DNA from: Gaiellasilicea sp963811885
GTDB lineage: Bacteria > Actinomycetota > Thermoleophilia > Gaiellales > Gaiellaceae
Assembly: GCA_963811885.1 (NCBI GenBank)
Contig: CAWETB010000002.1
Coordinates: 372,001 to 436,000, forward strand
DNA length: 64,000 nucleotides
Reading direction: 5' to 3'
The position numbers were made by a program, and so were the translations under genes. This document shows, one piece after another, positions 8,624-17,960 of the stretch (its first letter is position 1; every line of letters starts with the position of its first letter). Under the pieces are notes generated by a model, which ran no database searches, had not been told where the DNA came from, and worked only from the letters and a program-made list of their open reading frames with translations.

Positions 8624-9393
8624 TCGGCCGCCCACCGGGATTTCTGGTCGGCGATGTCCCAGCGTTTCTCCATGAACCCTGCGAGCTGGATCGAGAACTC
8701 GAAGAGGAGGATCAGCGGCGCCGCCTCGAGCACGAGCGAGACCGGGTCGACCGTGGGCAGGAGCACGGCGAACACCACCATCAACGCGATCCCGAGCCGC
8801 CGGTTTCGCCGCAGCCTGTCGGCCGTGAGGATGCGGAGGCGGACGAGCGCGAGGATGAAGATCGGCATCTGGAACGCGAGCCCGCTCGCGAGCAGCGTCA
8901 GCGTCACGAACGAGAAGTAGTAGCTCGCCCGGATCTCGACCTGGAAGAACTCCTCGCCGAACGAGGTCAGGAACGAGAGCGCGCGCGGCAGCACGATGAA
9001 GTACGAGAACGCGACCCCGGCCGCGAAGAGGATGGTCGCGAACATGGCGAAGAGAGCGACGGTGCGCTGGATGCTCTCCTCGAGCGCGGGAGCGAGGAAC
9101 GCCCACAGCTGGTAGAGGAGCAGCGGCAGCGTGACCGCGAACGCGGCCGCGAGCGAGACCTTGACCGCCGTCGTGAACGGCTCCGTCACGCCGAGCGTGA
9201 TCAGCTTCTTGTCGTCCGGCAGCGGCCGGGTCAGCACGTCGATCAGCGTGTCGCGGAAGACGAACGCGAGGATGAAGGCGGGGACGATCACCGCGAGCGA
9301 GATCAGGATCCGCGTGCGCAGCTCCCCGAGATGCTCGACGAGCGTCGCTTCCTCGCCGTGCTGCAGCCGCCGCGGCAGATGCTTCAGGGCCAT
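8620..9393 (-). CDS. tatC: Sec-independent protein translocase TatC
   Basis: Polytopic receptor subunit of the twin-arginine translocation channel that exports folded proteins. The 257-residue protein opens with the usual EHLGELRTRILIS motif and shows six hydrophobic helices, including the conserved PLLLYQLWAFLAPAL and FQMPIFILALVRL segments. It follows tatA by 12 bases. Its stop overlaps the start of the amidohydrolase gene, so the three genes are probably one transcript. Confidence 0.95.
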   Translation of the reverse strand: MALKHLPRRLQHGEEATLVEHLGELRTRILISLAVIVPAFILAFVFRDTLIDVLTRPLPDDKKLITLGVTEPFTTAVKVSLAAAFAVTLPLLLYQLWAFLAPALEESIQRTVALFAMFATILFAAGVAFSYFIVLPRALSFLTSFGEEFFQVEIRASYYFSFVTLTLLASGLAFQMPIFILALVRLRILTADRLRRNRRLGIALMVVFAVLLPTVDPVSLVLEAAPLILLFEFSIQLAGFMEKRWDIADQKSRWAAE

Positions 9394-9405
9394 GTGCCGC
9401 TGACG

Positions 9406-9651
9406 CTAGGTGACTTCGCGCTCGCGCGCCTGCTGCGGCTGCGCGACCGGACGCTCTTCGGCGGGCTCGAGCTCCTGCGAGAGCCGGTGGTGCACGGGCT
9501 CGTCGTCGTCCTTGCCCGAGACCGAGTCCTTGAACTCGCGCATGCCCTTGCCGAGCGAGCGGCCCATCTCGGGCAGCCGCTTCGGGCCGAAGATGACGAG
9601 CAGGGCGACCAGCAGGATGACAAGCTCGGTGACGCCGATTCCGAAGGGCAT
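9406..9651 (-). CDS. tatA: Sec-independent protein translocase TatA
   Basis: Pore-forming subunit of the Tat system: one N-terminal helix (ITELVILL-like, residues 6-20), the FGPKRLPEMGRSLGKG hinge and amphipathic helix, and an acidic-basic tail, 81 residues in total. The ATG at 9651 is preferred because the -10-like TACAGT at 9659-9664 lies seven bases upstream, leaving no room for a ribosome site and suggesting a leaderless message. Confidence 0.93.
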   Translation of the reverse strand: MPFGIGVTELVILLVALLVIFGPKRLPEMGRSLGKGMREFKDSVSGKDDDEPVHHRLSQELEPAEERPVAQPQQAREREVT

Positions 9652-9658
9652 TGGGTCC

Positions 9659-9664
9659 ACTGTA
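9659..9664 (-). promoter_or_regulatory. Candidate -10 box for leaderless tatA
   Basis: TACAGT on the minus strand, seven bases before the tatA ATG. This matches the TANNNT spacing seen before several other genes in the window. No good -35 box is visible, as is common for such promoters. Confidence 0.5.
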
Positions 9665-9825
9665 CCACCGTTGCTCCGAGCCGAACCGCGGCCGGGCTCC
9701 GCCCGGGTAAGATCGGGGAGCCAGTCGTGCTCGCGGCGCCTTTGGCGGCGGCGGCGATCGGCTACCATGGAGTCACGAAGCGGCGCTCAAAGCCGCACGA
9801 ATCCTGGAAAAGAGGGATCACAAGC

Positions 9826-10605
9826 TTGGCGTTTCTGGAGATCAAGAACCTGCACGTCGCGCTCGAGGACGGCACCGAGATCGTCAAGGGCGTCGACCTC
9901 GCGGTCGACCTGAACGAGAAGCACGCGATCATGGGGCCGAACGGCTCCGGCAAGTCGACCCTCGCCTACGCGCTGATGGGTCACCCCTCCTACGAGATCA
10001 CCGAGGGCGAGATCCTGCTCGACGGTGAGAACGTCGCCGAGCTGGGCGCCGACGTGCGCGCGCAGAAGGGCCTCTTCCTCGCCTTCCAGTACCCGCACGC
10101 GATCCCCGGCGTCACCGTCACCAACTTCCTCCGGAGCGCGATCAACGCGATCCGGAAGGCGAAGGCCGGCGGCAAGGACGATCCGATCCCGGTGAAGGAG
10201 TTCCGCACGCAGATCCTCGCCGCGATGGAGCGGCTGAAGGTGCCGCGCGAGCTCGCCTCCCGCTACCTGAACGACGGCTTCTCCGGCGGTGAGAAGAAGC
10301 GCGTCGAGATCCTCCAGATGGCGCTGCTGCAGCCGAAGATCGCGATCCTCGACGAGACCGACTCCGGCCTCGACATCGACGCGCTCCGGATCGTCGCGAA
10401 CGGTGTCAACGAGCTCGTCACGGCCGAGATGGGCGCGCTCGTGATCACCCACTACCAGCGCATCCTCAACTACGTCACGCCCGACCACGTGCACGTCTTC
10501 GTCGGCGGCAAGATCGTCGAGAGCGGCGGGCCCGAGCTGGCCCAGCGCCTCGAGGCCGAGGGCTACGACGCCTGGCTGCCGAAGGAAGCGGAGGTGGCCG
10601 CGTGA
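9826..10605 (+). CDS. sufC: Fe-S cluster assembly ATPase SufC
   Basis: ABC-type ATPase of the SufBCD scaffold that assembles iron-sulfur clusters in the cytoplasm. Visible motifs are Walker A GPNGSGKST (about residue 36), the signature FSGGEKKRVEIL (about residue 148), Walker B with DETDSGLD, and a switch His in ITHYQRIL. The length of 259 residues fits the family. TTG at 9826 is chosen because AGAGGG lies just upstream and the family N-terminus begins with this strand. It overlaps sufB by four bases. Confidence 0.95.
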   Translation: MAFLEIKNLHVALEDGTEIVKGVDLAVDLNEKHAIMGPNGSGKSTLAYALMGHPSYEITEGEILLDGENVAELGADVRAQKGLFLAFQYPHAIPGVTVTNFLRSAINAIRKAKAGGKDDPIPVKEFRTQILAAMERLKVPRELASRYLNDGFSGGEKKRVEILQMALLQPKIAILDETDSGLDIDALRIVANGVNELVTAEMGALVITHYQRILNYVTPDHVHVFVGGKIVESGGPELAQRLEAEGYDAWLPKEAEVAA

Positions 10606-12023
10606 GCACGTCCGAGACCGACGTCGTCAAGGGGATCCGCTCCGAGTACCAGTACGGCTTCTCCAACTCGGACGAGGCGGAGAACTACTTCTTCAAGTCC
10701 GGCCGCGGCCTCTCGCACGAGCTCGTCGAGGCGATCTCCGAGCACAAGAACGAGCCGGACTGGATGCGGAAGTTCCGGCACAAGAGCCTGGACTACTTCC
10801 TCGCCCGGCCGCTGCCCACCTGGGGCGGAAACGTCGCCGAGATCGACTTCGACAACATCTACTACTACATCAAGCCGACCGAGAAGCAGGTCTCGAAGTG
10901 GGAGGACCTGCCGGCCGACATCCTCGACACCTGGGACAAGCTCGGCATCCCGGAGGCGGAGAAGAAGTACCTCGCCGGCGTCGGCGCCCAGTACGAGTCC
11001 GAGGTCGTCTACCACAAGCTCCAGGCCGACCTCGAGGCGCAGGGCGTGCTCTTCCTCGACATGGACTCGGGCCTGCGCGAGCACGAGGACATCGTCAAGC
11101 AGTACTTCGGGACGATCATCCCGCAGAACGACAACAAGTTCGCGGCGCTCAACTCCGCGGTCTGGTCGGGCGGCTCGTTCATCTACGTGCCGCCGGGAGT
11201 CCGGATCGAGCTGCCGCTGCAGGCCTACTTCCGGATCAACGCCGAGAACATGGGCCAGTTCGAGCGGACGCTGATCATCGTCGACGAGGACGCCTACGTG
11301 CACTACGTCGAGGGCTGCACGGCGCCGATCTACTCCTCCGACTCGCTGCACAGCGCGGTCGTCGAGATCGTCGTCAAGCCGCGCGGCCGCTGCCGCTACA
11401 CGACGATCCAGAACTGGTCGAACAACGTCTTCAACCTCGTCACCAAGCGCGCCGTCGCCTACGAGGACGCGACGATGGAGTGGGTCGACGGCAACCTCGG
11501 CTCGAAGCTGACGATGAAGTACCCGGCGATCTGGCTGATGGGCCCGCGCGCCCACGGCGAGGTGCTCTCGATCGCGTTCGCCGGCAAGGGCCAGCACCAG
11601 GACGCGGGCGGCAAGGTCGTCCACGTCGCGCCGAAGACGACGTCCGTGATCACCTCCAAGTCGATCTCGAAGAACGGCGGCCGTGCCGGCTACCGCGGCC
11701 TGCTCGAGGTCGCCAAGGGCGCCGTCGGCGCCAAGTCGAAGGTCGTCTGTGACGCGCTGATCCTCGACGAGGAGTCGCGCTCCGACACGTACCCGTACAT
11801 CCGCGTCGACGAGAACGACGTCGATCTCGGCCACGAGGCGACCGTCTCCAAGATCGGGGAGGAGCAGCTCTTCTACCTGATGAGCCGCGGCCTGACCGAG
11901 GCGGAGGCGAGCGCGATGATCGTCTCCGGTTTCGTCGAGCCGATCACGAAGGAGCTCCCGCTCGAGTACGCCGTCGAGATGAACCGCCTGATCCTGCTGC
12001 AGATGGAGGGGTCGGTCGGTTGA
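10602..12023 (+). CDS. sufB: Fe-S cluster assembly scaffold SufB
   Basis: Core scaffold protein of the SufBCD complex on which [4Fe-4S] clusters form, 473 residues. Recognisable features are YEYGF-type N-terminus (YQYGFSNSDEAENYFFKSGRGL), the beta-helix core with SAVWSGGSFIYVPPGV, and the conserved VEGCTAP cysteine and SEATVSKIGEEQLFYLMSRGL-like C-terminus. GTG start overlaps sufC by GTGA and its own stop overlaps a VOC gene by TTGA, so the operon is tightly coupled. Confidence 0.96.
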   Translation: MSTSETDVVKGIRSEYQYGFSNSDEAENYFFKSGRGLSHELVEAISEHKNEPDWMRKFRHKSLDYFLARPLPTWGGNVAEIDFDNIYYYIKPTEKQVSKWEDLPADILDTWDKLGIPEAEKKYLAGVGAQYESEVVYHKLQADLEAQGVLFLDMDSGLREHEDIVKQYFGTIIPQNDNKFAALNSAVWSGGSFIYVPPGVRIELPLQAYFRINAENMGQFERTLIIVDEDAYVHYVEGCTAPIYSSDSLHSAVVEIVVKPRGRCRYTTIQNWSNNVFNLVTKRAVAYEDATMEWVDGNLGSKLTMKYPAIWLMGPRAHGEVLSIAFAGKGQHQDAGGKVVHVAPKTTSVITSKSISKNGGRAGYRGLLEVAKGAVGAKSKVVCDALILDEESRSDTYPYIRVDENDVDLGHEATVSKIGEEQLFYLMSRGLTEAEASAMIVSGFVEPITKELPLEYAVEMNRLILLQMEGSVG

Positions 12024-12409
12024 TCGGCGCCGAGCGCACGGACTTCATCGGCGTGCCGGTGACCGATCGCGAGCGCGCCGTCGAGTTCTACGGCGAGACG
12101 CTCGGCTTGAAGCGGAATCCGCTGGCGCACGAGGAGTGGCCGGAGTTCGAGACCGGCAACGTGACGATCCTGCTCAATACGCCCGAGCAGACAGGTGTCC
12201 CGTTCAGCCCCAGCAACACCGCGATCGCGCTGCGGGTGCCTGACGTGGCCGAGGCGATGAAGAAGCTCGAGGAGGCCGGGGTCACGTTCGCCTTCCCGGA
12301 TGCCTACGACTCGGGCGTCTGCCACATGGCGTTCTTCAAGGATCCGGACGGCAACTCGCTGATCCTGCATCACCGGCACGCCCCGTACGCCGACGGCACG
12401 ACGCCGTAG
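12020..12409 (+). CDS. VOC/glyoxalase-fold protein inside the suf operon
   Basis: A 129-residue protein of the vicinal-oxygen-chelate superfamily: FIGVPVTDRERAVEFYGETLGL at the N-terminus, ALRVPDVAEAMKKLEEAGV in the middle, and FKDPDGNSLILHHR at the end. The final segment carries the usual metal-ligand Glu position replaced by Ser-Leu (NSLIL), so metal binding is uncertain. TTG start is coupled to the sufB stop. Related in sequence to the next gene. Substrate unknown. Confidence 0.85.
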   Translation: MIGAERTDFIGVPVTDRERAVEFYGETLGLKRNPLAHEEWPEFETGNVTILLNTPEQTGVPFSPSNTAIALRVPDVAEAMKKLEEAGVTFAFPDAYDSGVCHMAFFKDPDGNSLILHHRHAPYADGTTP

Positions 12410-12411
12410 CC

Positions 12412-12772
12412 ATGCGCGTCGAGCATGTCGACTTCGTGTCGGTCCTGACGCAGGACCTGCAGCGGGCGAAGCAGTTCTACGTCGGAGACGCTTGGGCTCG
12501 AGGTCGAGACCGAGGGCGACTCCGACATGGAGCTCAGCTGCGGCCAGGTGACGCTGGACGTCTTCGACCCTTCCAGCATCGGCCAGCCGTTCGCGCCCTC
12601 TCCGGCGGGGATTGCGCTGCGCGTGCCCGACGTCGATGCCGCCCGCGCCGAGCTGGAGCAGAAGGGCGTCGTCTTCGACGGCGACACGATCACGACCGGG
12701 GTCTGCAAGCAGGCCTGGTTCAAGGATCCCGACGGCAACGCGCTGATGCTGCACCGGCGGTTCGACGCATGA
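12412..12772 (+). CDS. Second VOC-fold protein in the suf operon (frameshifted)
   Basis: A paralogue of the preceding protein. The first part reads VEHVDFVSVLTQDLQRAKQFYV, and after an apparent one-base insertion near 12484 the rest reads ETLGLEVETEGDSDMELSCGQ and ends FKDPDGNALMLHRRFDA. Removing one G from GTCGGAG restores one continuous VOC domain of about 119 residues. It starts three bases after the preceding gene and overlaps sufD by ATGA. I treat the break as a sequence error because both halves are well conserved. Confidence 0.75.
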
Positions 12773-13935
12773 CGCGCGCCGACCAGCTCGAGCGCTACCG
12801 CGCGCTGCCGCTGCCGACGACGACGGACGAGTCGTGGCGCTTCACCGACCTGAAGGGGTTCGATCCGGAGGCCTTCTCGGCGGACGGCGCGACCGAGGTC
12901 GTCGCCGCGCCCGCGATGCTGGAGCTCGAGGCTGCCGGCCTCGTGCGGGTCTCCGAGGCCGGGCTCGAGATCGACCGCGCTCCCGACGGGATCCGCTTCG
13001 AGCGGCTCGACGAGCACCCGCGCCTGGGCGAGCTCGTCGGCACCGACGAGAAGTTCGCCGCGCACAACGCCGCCGAGTGGGAGCACGGCCTGCTCGTCCA
13101 CGTCCCGAAGGGCGTCGTGCTCGAGCAGCCGTTGCTCGTCCGGATCACGAACTCGATCGAGGGTGGCTCCCTCTTCTGGCGGCTGCTGATCGTCGCCGAG
13201 CAGGGCAGCCGCGTCTCGGTGATCGAGGAGTACGCGTCGACGACGCCGGAGCTCTCCGGCTACCTGAACGCGGCGGTCGAGATCTTCGTCGAGGACGGCG
13301 CCAAGGTCGAGTACGTCTCCGTGCAGAACGTCAGCCGCGAGACGTGGCACTTCGGCAGCCACCACGCGCGGATCGAGCGCGACGCCGAGCTCGACTGGGT
13401 CGCGGGCGGCTTCGGCTCGAAGAAGGGAAAGATCCGGATCCAGAACGACCTCGCCGGCCCCGGCGCCACCTCGCGCGTCACCGGCGCCTACTTCGCCGAC
13501 GGCGTCCAGCACCTCGACTACGACACGTTCCAGGAGCACATCGCCCCGAACACGACCTCGGACTTCGCGTTCAAGGGCGTCCTCAACGAGGAGTCGAGCG
13601 CGGTCTGGCGCGGGATGATCCGCGTCGAGGAGGACGCGCAGAAGACCAACGCCTATCAGGAGAACCGCAACCTGCTGCTCTCCAAGTCCGCGCACGCGGA
13701 CTCGATCCCCGGGCTCGAGATCATGGCGAACGACGTCCGCTGCACGCACGGCGCCACGCTCGGCCAGGTCGATCGCGAGCAGCTCTTCTACCTGATGGCC
13801 CGCGGCCTCTCGCGCGCCGAGGCCGAGCGTCTGATCGTGCGCGGCTTCTTCCAGGACGTGCTCGACCGGATCGAGCTCGAGCCCGTGCGCGAGGCTCTCG
13901 GCGCCGCGCTCGAGGCACGGATCCCGCAGGGCTAG
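12769..13935 (+). CDS. sufD: Fe-S cluster assembly protein SufD
   Basis: Partner of SufB in the SufBC2D scaffold, 388 residues. The N-terminal helix (ERYRALPLPTTTDESWRFTDL) and the beta-helix core (LVHVPKGVVLEQPL; NVSRETWHFGSHHARIERDAELDW) fit SufD, with ANDVRCTHGATLGQVDREQLFYLMARGLSRAEAERLIVRGF at the C-terminus. Position downstream of sufB and lower similarity than SufB itself distinguish it. ATG overlaps the VOC gene by ATGA. Confidence 0.94.
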   Translation: MTRADQLERYRALPLPTTTDESWRFTDLKGFDPEAFSADGATEVVAAPAMLELEAAGLVRVSEAGLEIDRAPDGIRFERLDEHPRLGELVGTDEKFAAHNAAEWEHGLLVHVPKGVVLEQPLLVRITNSIEGGSLFWRLLIVAEQGSRVSVIEEYASTTPELSGYLNAAVEIFVEDGAKVEYVSVQNVSRETWHFGSHHARIERDAELDWVAGGFGSKKGKIRIQNDLAGPGATSRVTGAYFADGVQHLDYDTFQEHIAPNTTSDFAFKGVLNEESSAVWRGMIRVEEDAQKTNAYQENRNLLLSKSAHADSIPGLEIMANDVRCTHGATLGQVDREQLFYLMARGLSRAEAERLIVRGFFQDVLDRIELEPVREALGAALEARIPQG

Positions 13936-13969
13936 CACGAAGACGCCGCCGCCCGGTATCAATCGGGCT

Positions 13970-16277
13970 GTGCGTGCGGCGCTCACGATCGCAGCTCTCG
14001 GTGCCGCAGTCGCACTCCTAGGCGGCCGCGCCGACGGCGCACCCGCGAAGAGCTCCACCTGCGCGCCGCCACGCGCGACGGCCGGGCACACGAACAAGGT
14101 CGAGCGCGCGCTGCGCACACACCACGACGCCTGGGGCAACGGTCTCCTCAAGGCGCCGGACGGGCCGAGCTACGAGGCGGCGCGGCGTCTGCTGCCGCCG
14201 CTGCTCTACGCGCGCGCGCCCGGCAAGAGGCCGCTGACCGAGTCGGGCGTCTACTACGTGCCGTTCGGCCAGCCGCTCGGCGCCCGCGGCGCCGGGTCGG
14301 TCGCGCTGCACGTGGCCGACGGCAGCCAGGTGATCGCCGAACGCGTGGGCGGCAGGCGGTTGACGGTCTTCGTCGGCGCGAAGGGCCGCGAACGCTACGG
14401 CTCGTGTCTCGCCCGCCTCGGGGCCGCGCGCCTCGCCTCCGGCTACCAGCCGATCATGACGACCACCTACACCGACGCCTCGCGCGTGCGCTACCGGCAG
14501 GAGTCGTTCGCGGCGCAGGCTTCCGAGACGGGCTCGCTCGTCAGCTTCATCCGCCTCGACATCGACGCGAGGGGCGCCTCGGCGAAGGCCGTCCAGCTGC
14601 GTCTGAAGCCGTCCGTGCGACAGCTGCGGCGGGCGCTCGCCTTCAGCCGCGGCGGGACGGTGAAGCGGAACGTGCTCACGTACCGGATCAAGCGCGGCAC
14701 GAGGCGCACGGTCTACCTCGCCTGGATCAACTATCCGGGCCGGCGGACTCTCGCCGTCGACGCCGGGCGCTACGACCGCGCGCGCCGCGCCGTCGCCGCG
14801 TACTGGAACGGGCGGCTGCGCGAGGGCACGGAGATCACCGTCCCGGAGCCGCGCGTCAACGACGCCTATCGCAACCTGCTGATCCAGAACCTCCTCCTGA
14901 CCTGGCGCTACAGCGTCGGCAACCCGTACGAGCAGTTCTCGTTCCCCGAGGGCGTCGACGTCGCGGAGGTGATGGGCGAGCTCGGGTACGCCGGCGTGGC
15001 GCGGTCGATCCTGCGCACCTCGCTGACCCGCAAGGACGTCCCGTATCCGAACTGGAAGATGGGGAAGCGGCTCGTCGGCTCGGCGCTCCACTACCGGCTC
15101 ACGCGGGATCGCGCCTACATCGAGGGTGCGACCCCGACGCTGCGGCGCTACGTCGACGAGCTCGGACGTCAGATCGGGTCGAGCGGCACGGGGCTGCTCG
15201 GCCGCGAGCGCTATTCGTCGGACATCCCCGACGAGGTGCTCGGGCTGCACTCGCAGGCAACCGTCTGGCAGGGCCTCTGGGCGATGAGCCGCGTGTGGGC
15301 CGACGTCGGCAATGCAGAGCTTGCGCGGCGCTGCGAGGCGCTCGCGAAACGGCTCGAGGCGGGCATCCGCAGCGCGGTCGCGTCCTCGCAGCGGCGGCTC
15401 GGCGACGGCTCCCTCTTCATCCCGGCCCGCCTGCTCGACCGCGAGCCGGCGTACGGCTCCCTGACCCAGGCGAAGCTCGGCAGCTACTGGAACCTCGTCA
15501 TGCCCTACGCGCTCGCGTCCGGGATCTTCGCCCCGGACAGCCCCGAGGCGGCCGGCGTGCTCAAGTACATGCTCCGCCACGGGTCGCGCCTGGTCGGCCT
15601 CGTCCGTGCCGGCGCCTATGCGCTCTACGAGAAGCCGGTCTATCCGGTCTCCGGGACCGACCAGGTCTACGGCACCAACGTCGCCCGCTTCCTGGCCGAC
15701 GGCGACGCCGCCGACCAGCTCGTGCTCAGCCTCTACGGCTCGCTCGCGGTGGCGATGACGCCGAACACGTTCGTCTCCGGCGAGGCGGCGAGCGTCGCTC
15801 CTCTCCGCGGCAGCCACTTCCGCTCGATGTACCTGCCGCCGAACGGGGCGAGCAACGCGGCCTTCCTGCAGACGCTGCGGGCGCTCCTCGTCCACGAGAC
15901 CCGCGACGCCGAGGGCGCGCCGACCGGGCTCGAGCTCGCCTTCGCGACGCCGCGCCCGTGGCTGCGGGCGGGACGCCGGATCAGCGTTCGCCGCGCACCG
16001 ACGAGCTTCGGGCCGGTCTCGTACTCGCTGGAGGCGCGCAGCGACACGATCCGCGCGATCGTGGAGACGCCGGCTCGGCCGGCGCCGAAGACGCTGAAGC
16101 TCCGCGTCCGGCTGCCGCGCGGGCAGCGCGTCGAGTCGGTGACCGTGAACGGGGCGCCGCTCGTGCTCCCCGAGGGCGAGACGCTCGGCGAGACGCTCGA
16201 CCTCAGCGGGCTCAGCGGACGGCTGGAGGTGATCGTCCGCTACGGCAGCCGCCGCCCGACCTCGTCGCTGGGCGTGA
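13970..16277 (+). CDS. Secreted glycosidase-like (six-hairpin) protein
   Basis: A large exported protein of about 768 residues with a signal peptide (MRAALTIAALGAAVALLGGRADGA). The central part (about residues 290-560) looks like an alpha/alpha toroid of six-hairpin glycosidases, with FSFPEGVDVAEVMGELG, NWKMGKRLVGSALHYRL and HSQATVWQGLWAMSRVWADVG, followed by a beta-rich end. Substrate unknown; general acid residues cannot be assigned from sequence alone. TATCAA lies seven bases before the GTG start, suggesting a leaderless message. The end is uncertain: the frame runs without a stop into the next gene, and a GTGA overlap at 16274-16277 is plausible if a base is extra upstream. Confidence 0.65.
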
Positions 16278-17183
16278 CCGCGGTGCGGCGGGTGGAGCGT
16301 CCACTACATCGCCCACGACGGCCACGCGAGCAGCGCGCAGGTCGTGCTCCCGTCCTGGTACGGGCCGGCCGCCAACCCGCCGCTGCCGCTGGTGATCTCG
16401 CCGCACGGGCGCGGGCTGAGCGGGCGCGCGAACTCGATCCTGTGGGGCAACCTGCCCGGCCGCGGCTCGTTCGCCGTGATCAACCCGGATGCGCGCGGCA
16501 GGCGCGTGCCCGGCCACTCGTGGGGCGCCGCCGGGCAGATCGCCGATCTCGCGCGGATGCCCGAGATCCTGCGCACGACGCTGCCGTGGCTGCGGATCGA
16601 CCGCAGCAGGATCTACGCCTTCGGCGGCAGCATGGGCGGCCAGGAGACGCTGCTGCTCCTGGCCCGGCATCCGAACCTGCTCGCCGGCGCGGCCGCATTC
16701 TCCTCGGTGACCGATCTCGCGCTCCAGTACAAGAACTTCGACCGCGTCCGCTGCAAGAACGCCTGCAGGGTGCTCCTGGGCACGAGCCTGGGCTCCAACC
16801 TGCGCAAGATCGCGCGCCGCGAGATCGGCGGCGGGCCGGGGCAGCGTCCGGCCGCCTATGCCGCGCGCAGCCCGATCACGTACGCCCGCGCGATCGCCGC
16901 CTCCTGCGTGCCGCTGCAGCTCTGGTGGAGCGTCTCCGACCAGATCGTCGTCGACCAGCAGAGCCAGTCGGGGAAGCTCTTCTGGCAGCTGCGGCGGCTC
17001 AACCCGAAGGCGAACGTGGAGGCGTTCGTCGGCTTCTGGATCCACTCGGCCGAGATGCGCGCCCGCACCGGCCTCCCGCTCGCCCTCTCCCGCTTCGGGC
17101 TGCTCCCGCAGGCGAAGGCGTGGGAGAACATCCGCCACGTCCGCACGCCCGCGGAAGGCGCGTGCACGCGCGGGTCGAGATGA
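16274..17183 (+). CDS. Alpha/beta hydrolase, prolyl-oligopeptidase-like (frameshifted start)
   Basis: Serine hydrolase with oxyanion region ISPHGRGLSG, nucleophile elbow GGSMGGQE (about 16622-16645), an acidic residue candidate in WWSVSDQIVVDQQ and a catalytic His candidate in FWIHSAEM. The good frame opens with VHYIAHDGHASSAQVVLP at 16299, which lacks a start codon. A GTG at 16274 in the neighbouring frame would become the start if one base near 16297 is extra. The open frame ends at 17183 and overlaps the next VOC gene by ATGA. Together with the upstream glycosidase it suggests secreted polymer or ester degradation, but this protein has no visible signal peptide. Confidence 0.68.
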
Positions 17184-17532
17184 GGCTCCAGCACGTCGGG
17201 ATCACCGTCCGTCCGGAGGAGATCGAGCCTGCACGGGCGTTCTACCGCGACGCGCTCGGGCTGCCCGAGCTGTCCGCGACCGAGCGAGCGCTCGTCTACG
17301 GGCTCGGGCGGCGAGGGCGAGCTCGAGCTGCACGTGATCGCCGGCGCGCCCCCGGACGGGAGCGCCGAGCACCACTTCGCGCTCGAGGTGGCCGAGCTCG
17401 AGGCCGCGCGCACGCGGCTCGCGGGCAACGGCTGCGAGATCGCAGGCCGCCCGCCCGGTCGGCGGCCGGGAGCGGTTCTTCGTTCGCGACCCGTTCGGGA
17501 ACCTGATCGAGTTCGTGACGCCGCGGTCCTAG
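17180..17532 (+). CDS. VOC/glyoxalase-fold protein (two frameshifts)
   Basis: Joined from three frames: MRLQHVGITVRPEEIEPARAF and YRDALGLPELSATERALVYG, then GELELHVIAGAPPDGSAEHHF and ALEVAELEAARTRLAGNGC, then GRERFFVRDPFGNLIEFV-TPRS-stop. Extra C residues at about 17309 and 17463 explain both breaks. The reconstructed protein is about 116 residues with the terminal RDPFGNLIEF motif including the expected metal-ligand Glu. Its stop TAG shares CTAG with the stop of the convergent VOC gene. Confidence 0.72.
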
Positions 17533-17948
17533 CCGGCCTCGGTGGCGCCCCAGTCCTCGGCCGCCACGTCGCGCACGTGCGTCGAGAACATCCAGAGGTG
17601 GCCCTCGGCGTCGTAGGCGTCGTAGCGGCGGTCGCCGTACGGCATGTCCGCCAGCTCCTGCCGGATCTCCGCGCCCGCCGCCTTTGCCTGCGCGTAGTGC
17701 GCGTCCACGTCGTCGACGTAGACCTGGATCTGGGCCGGCCAGCCGCCGCCGTTCTTCGGGCTGCGGTAGTCGTCGCCGGGGTCGCCCAGCATGATCGAGT
17801 TGCCGGCGACCTCCATCTCGGCGTGGTTGACCGTCCCGTCGTCGCCGGCGAAGCGGAGCTTCTCGGTGAAGCCGAACGTGCGCGAGAGCCAGTCGAGCAT
17901 CGACGCCACGTCCTCGTAGAGCAGGTACGGGATGATCGTCTGCGCCAC
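17529..17948 (-). CDS. VOC-fold protein, PhnB/glyoxalase-like
   Basis: A 139-residue VOC protein: IIPYLLYEDVASMLDWLSRTFGF at the N-terminus, AEMEVAGNSIMLGDPGDDYRSP in the middle, VYVDDVDAHYAQAKAAGAEI, and DAYDAEGHLWMFSTHVRDV at the end. The pattern resembles PhnB-like proteins annotated as bleomycin-resistance or glyoxalase homologues; actual substrate unknown. Start GTG at 17948 has a -10-like TAGGAT six bases upstream, pointing to a leaderless message. Confidence 0.82.
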   Translation of the reverse strand: MAQTIIPYLLYEDVASMLDWLSRTFGFTEKLRFAGDDGTVNHAEMEVAGNSIMLGDPGDDYRSPKNGGGWPAQIQVYVDDVDAHYAQAKAAGAEIRQELADMPYGDRRYDAYDAEGHLWMFSTHVRDVAAEDWGATEAG

Positions 17949-17954
17949 GGCTCG

Positions 17955-17960
17955 ATCCTA
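17955..17960 (-). promoter_or_regulatory. Candidate -10 box for leaderless VOC gene
   Basis: TAGGAT, six bases before the GTG start at 17948. Its TAG is also the stop codon of the upstream metallo-beta-lactamase-fold gene, an economical overlap of terminator codon and promoter. Confidence 0.45.
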
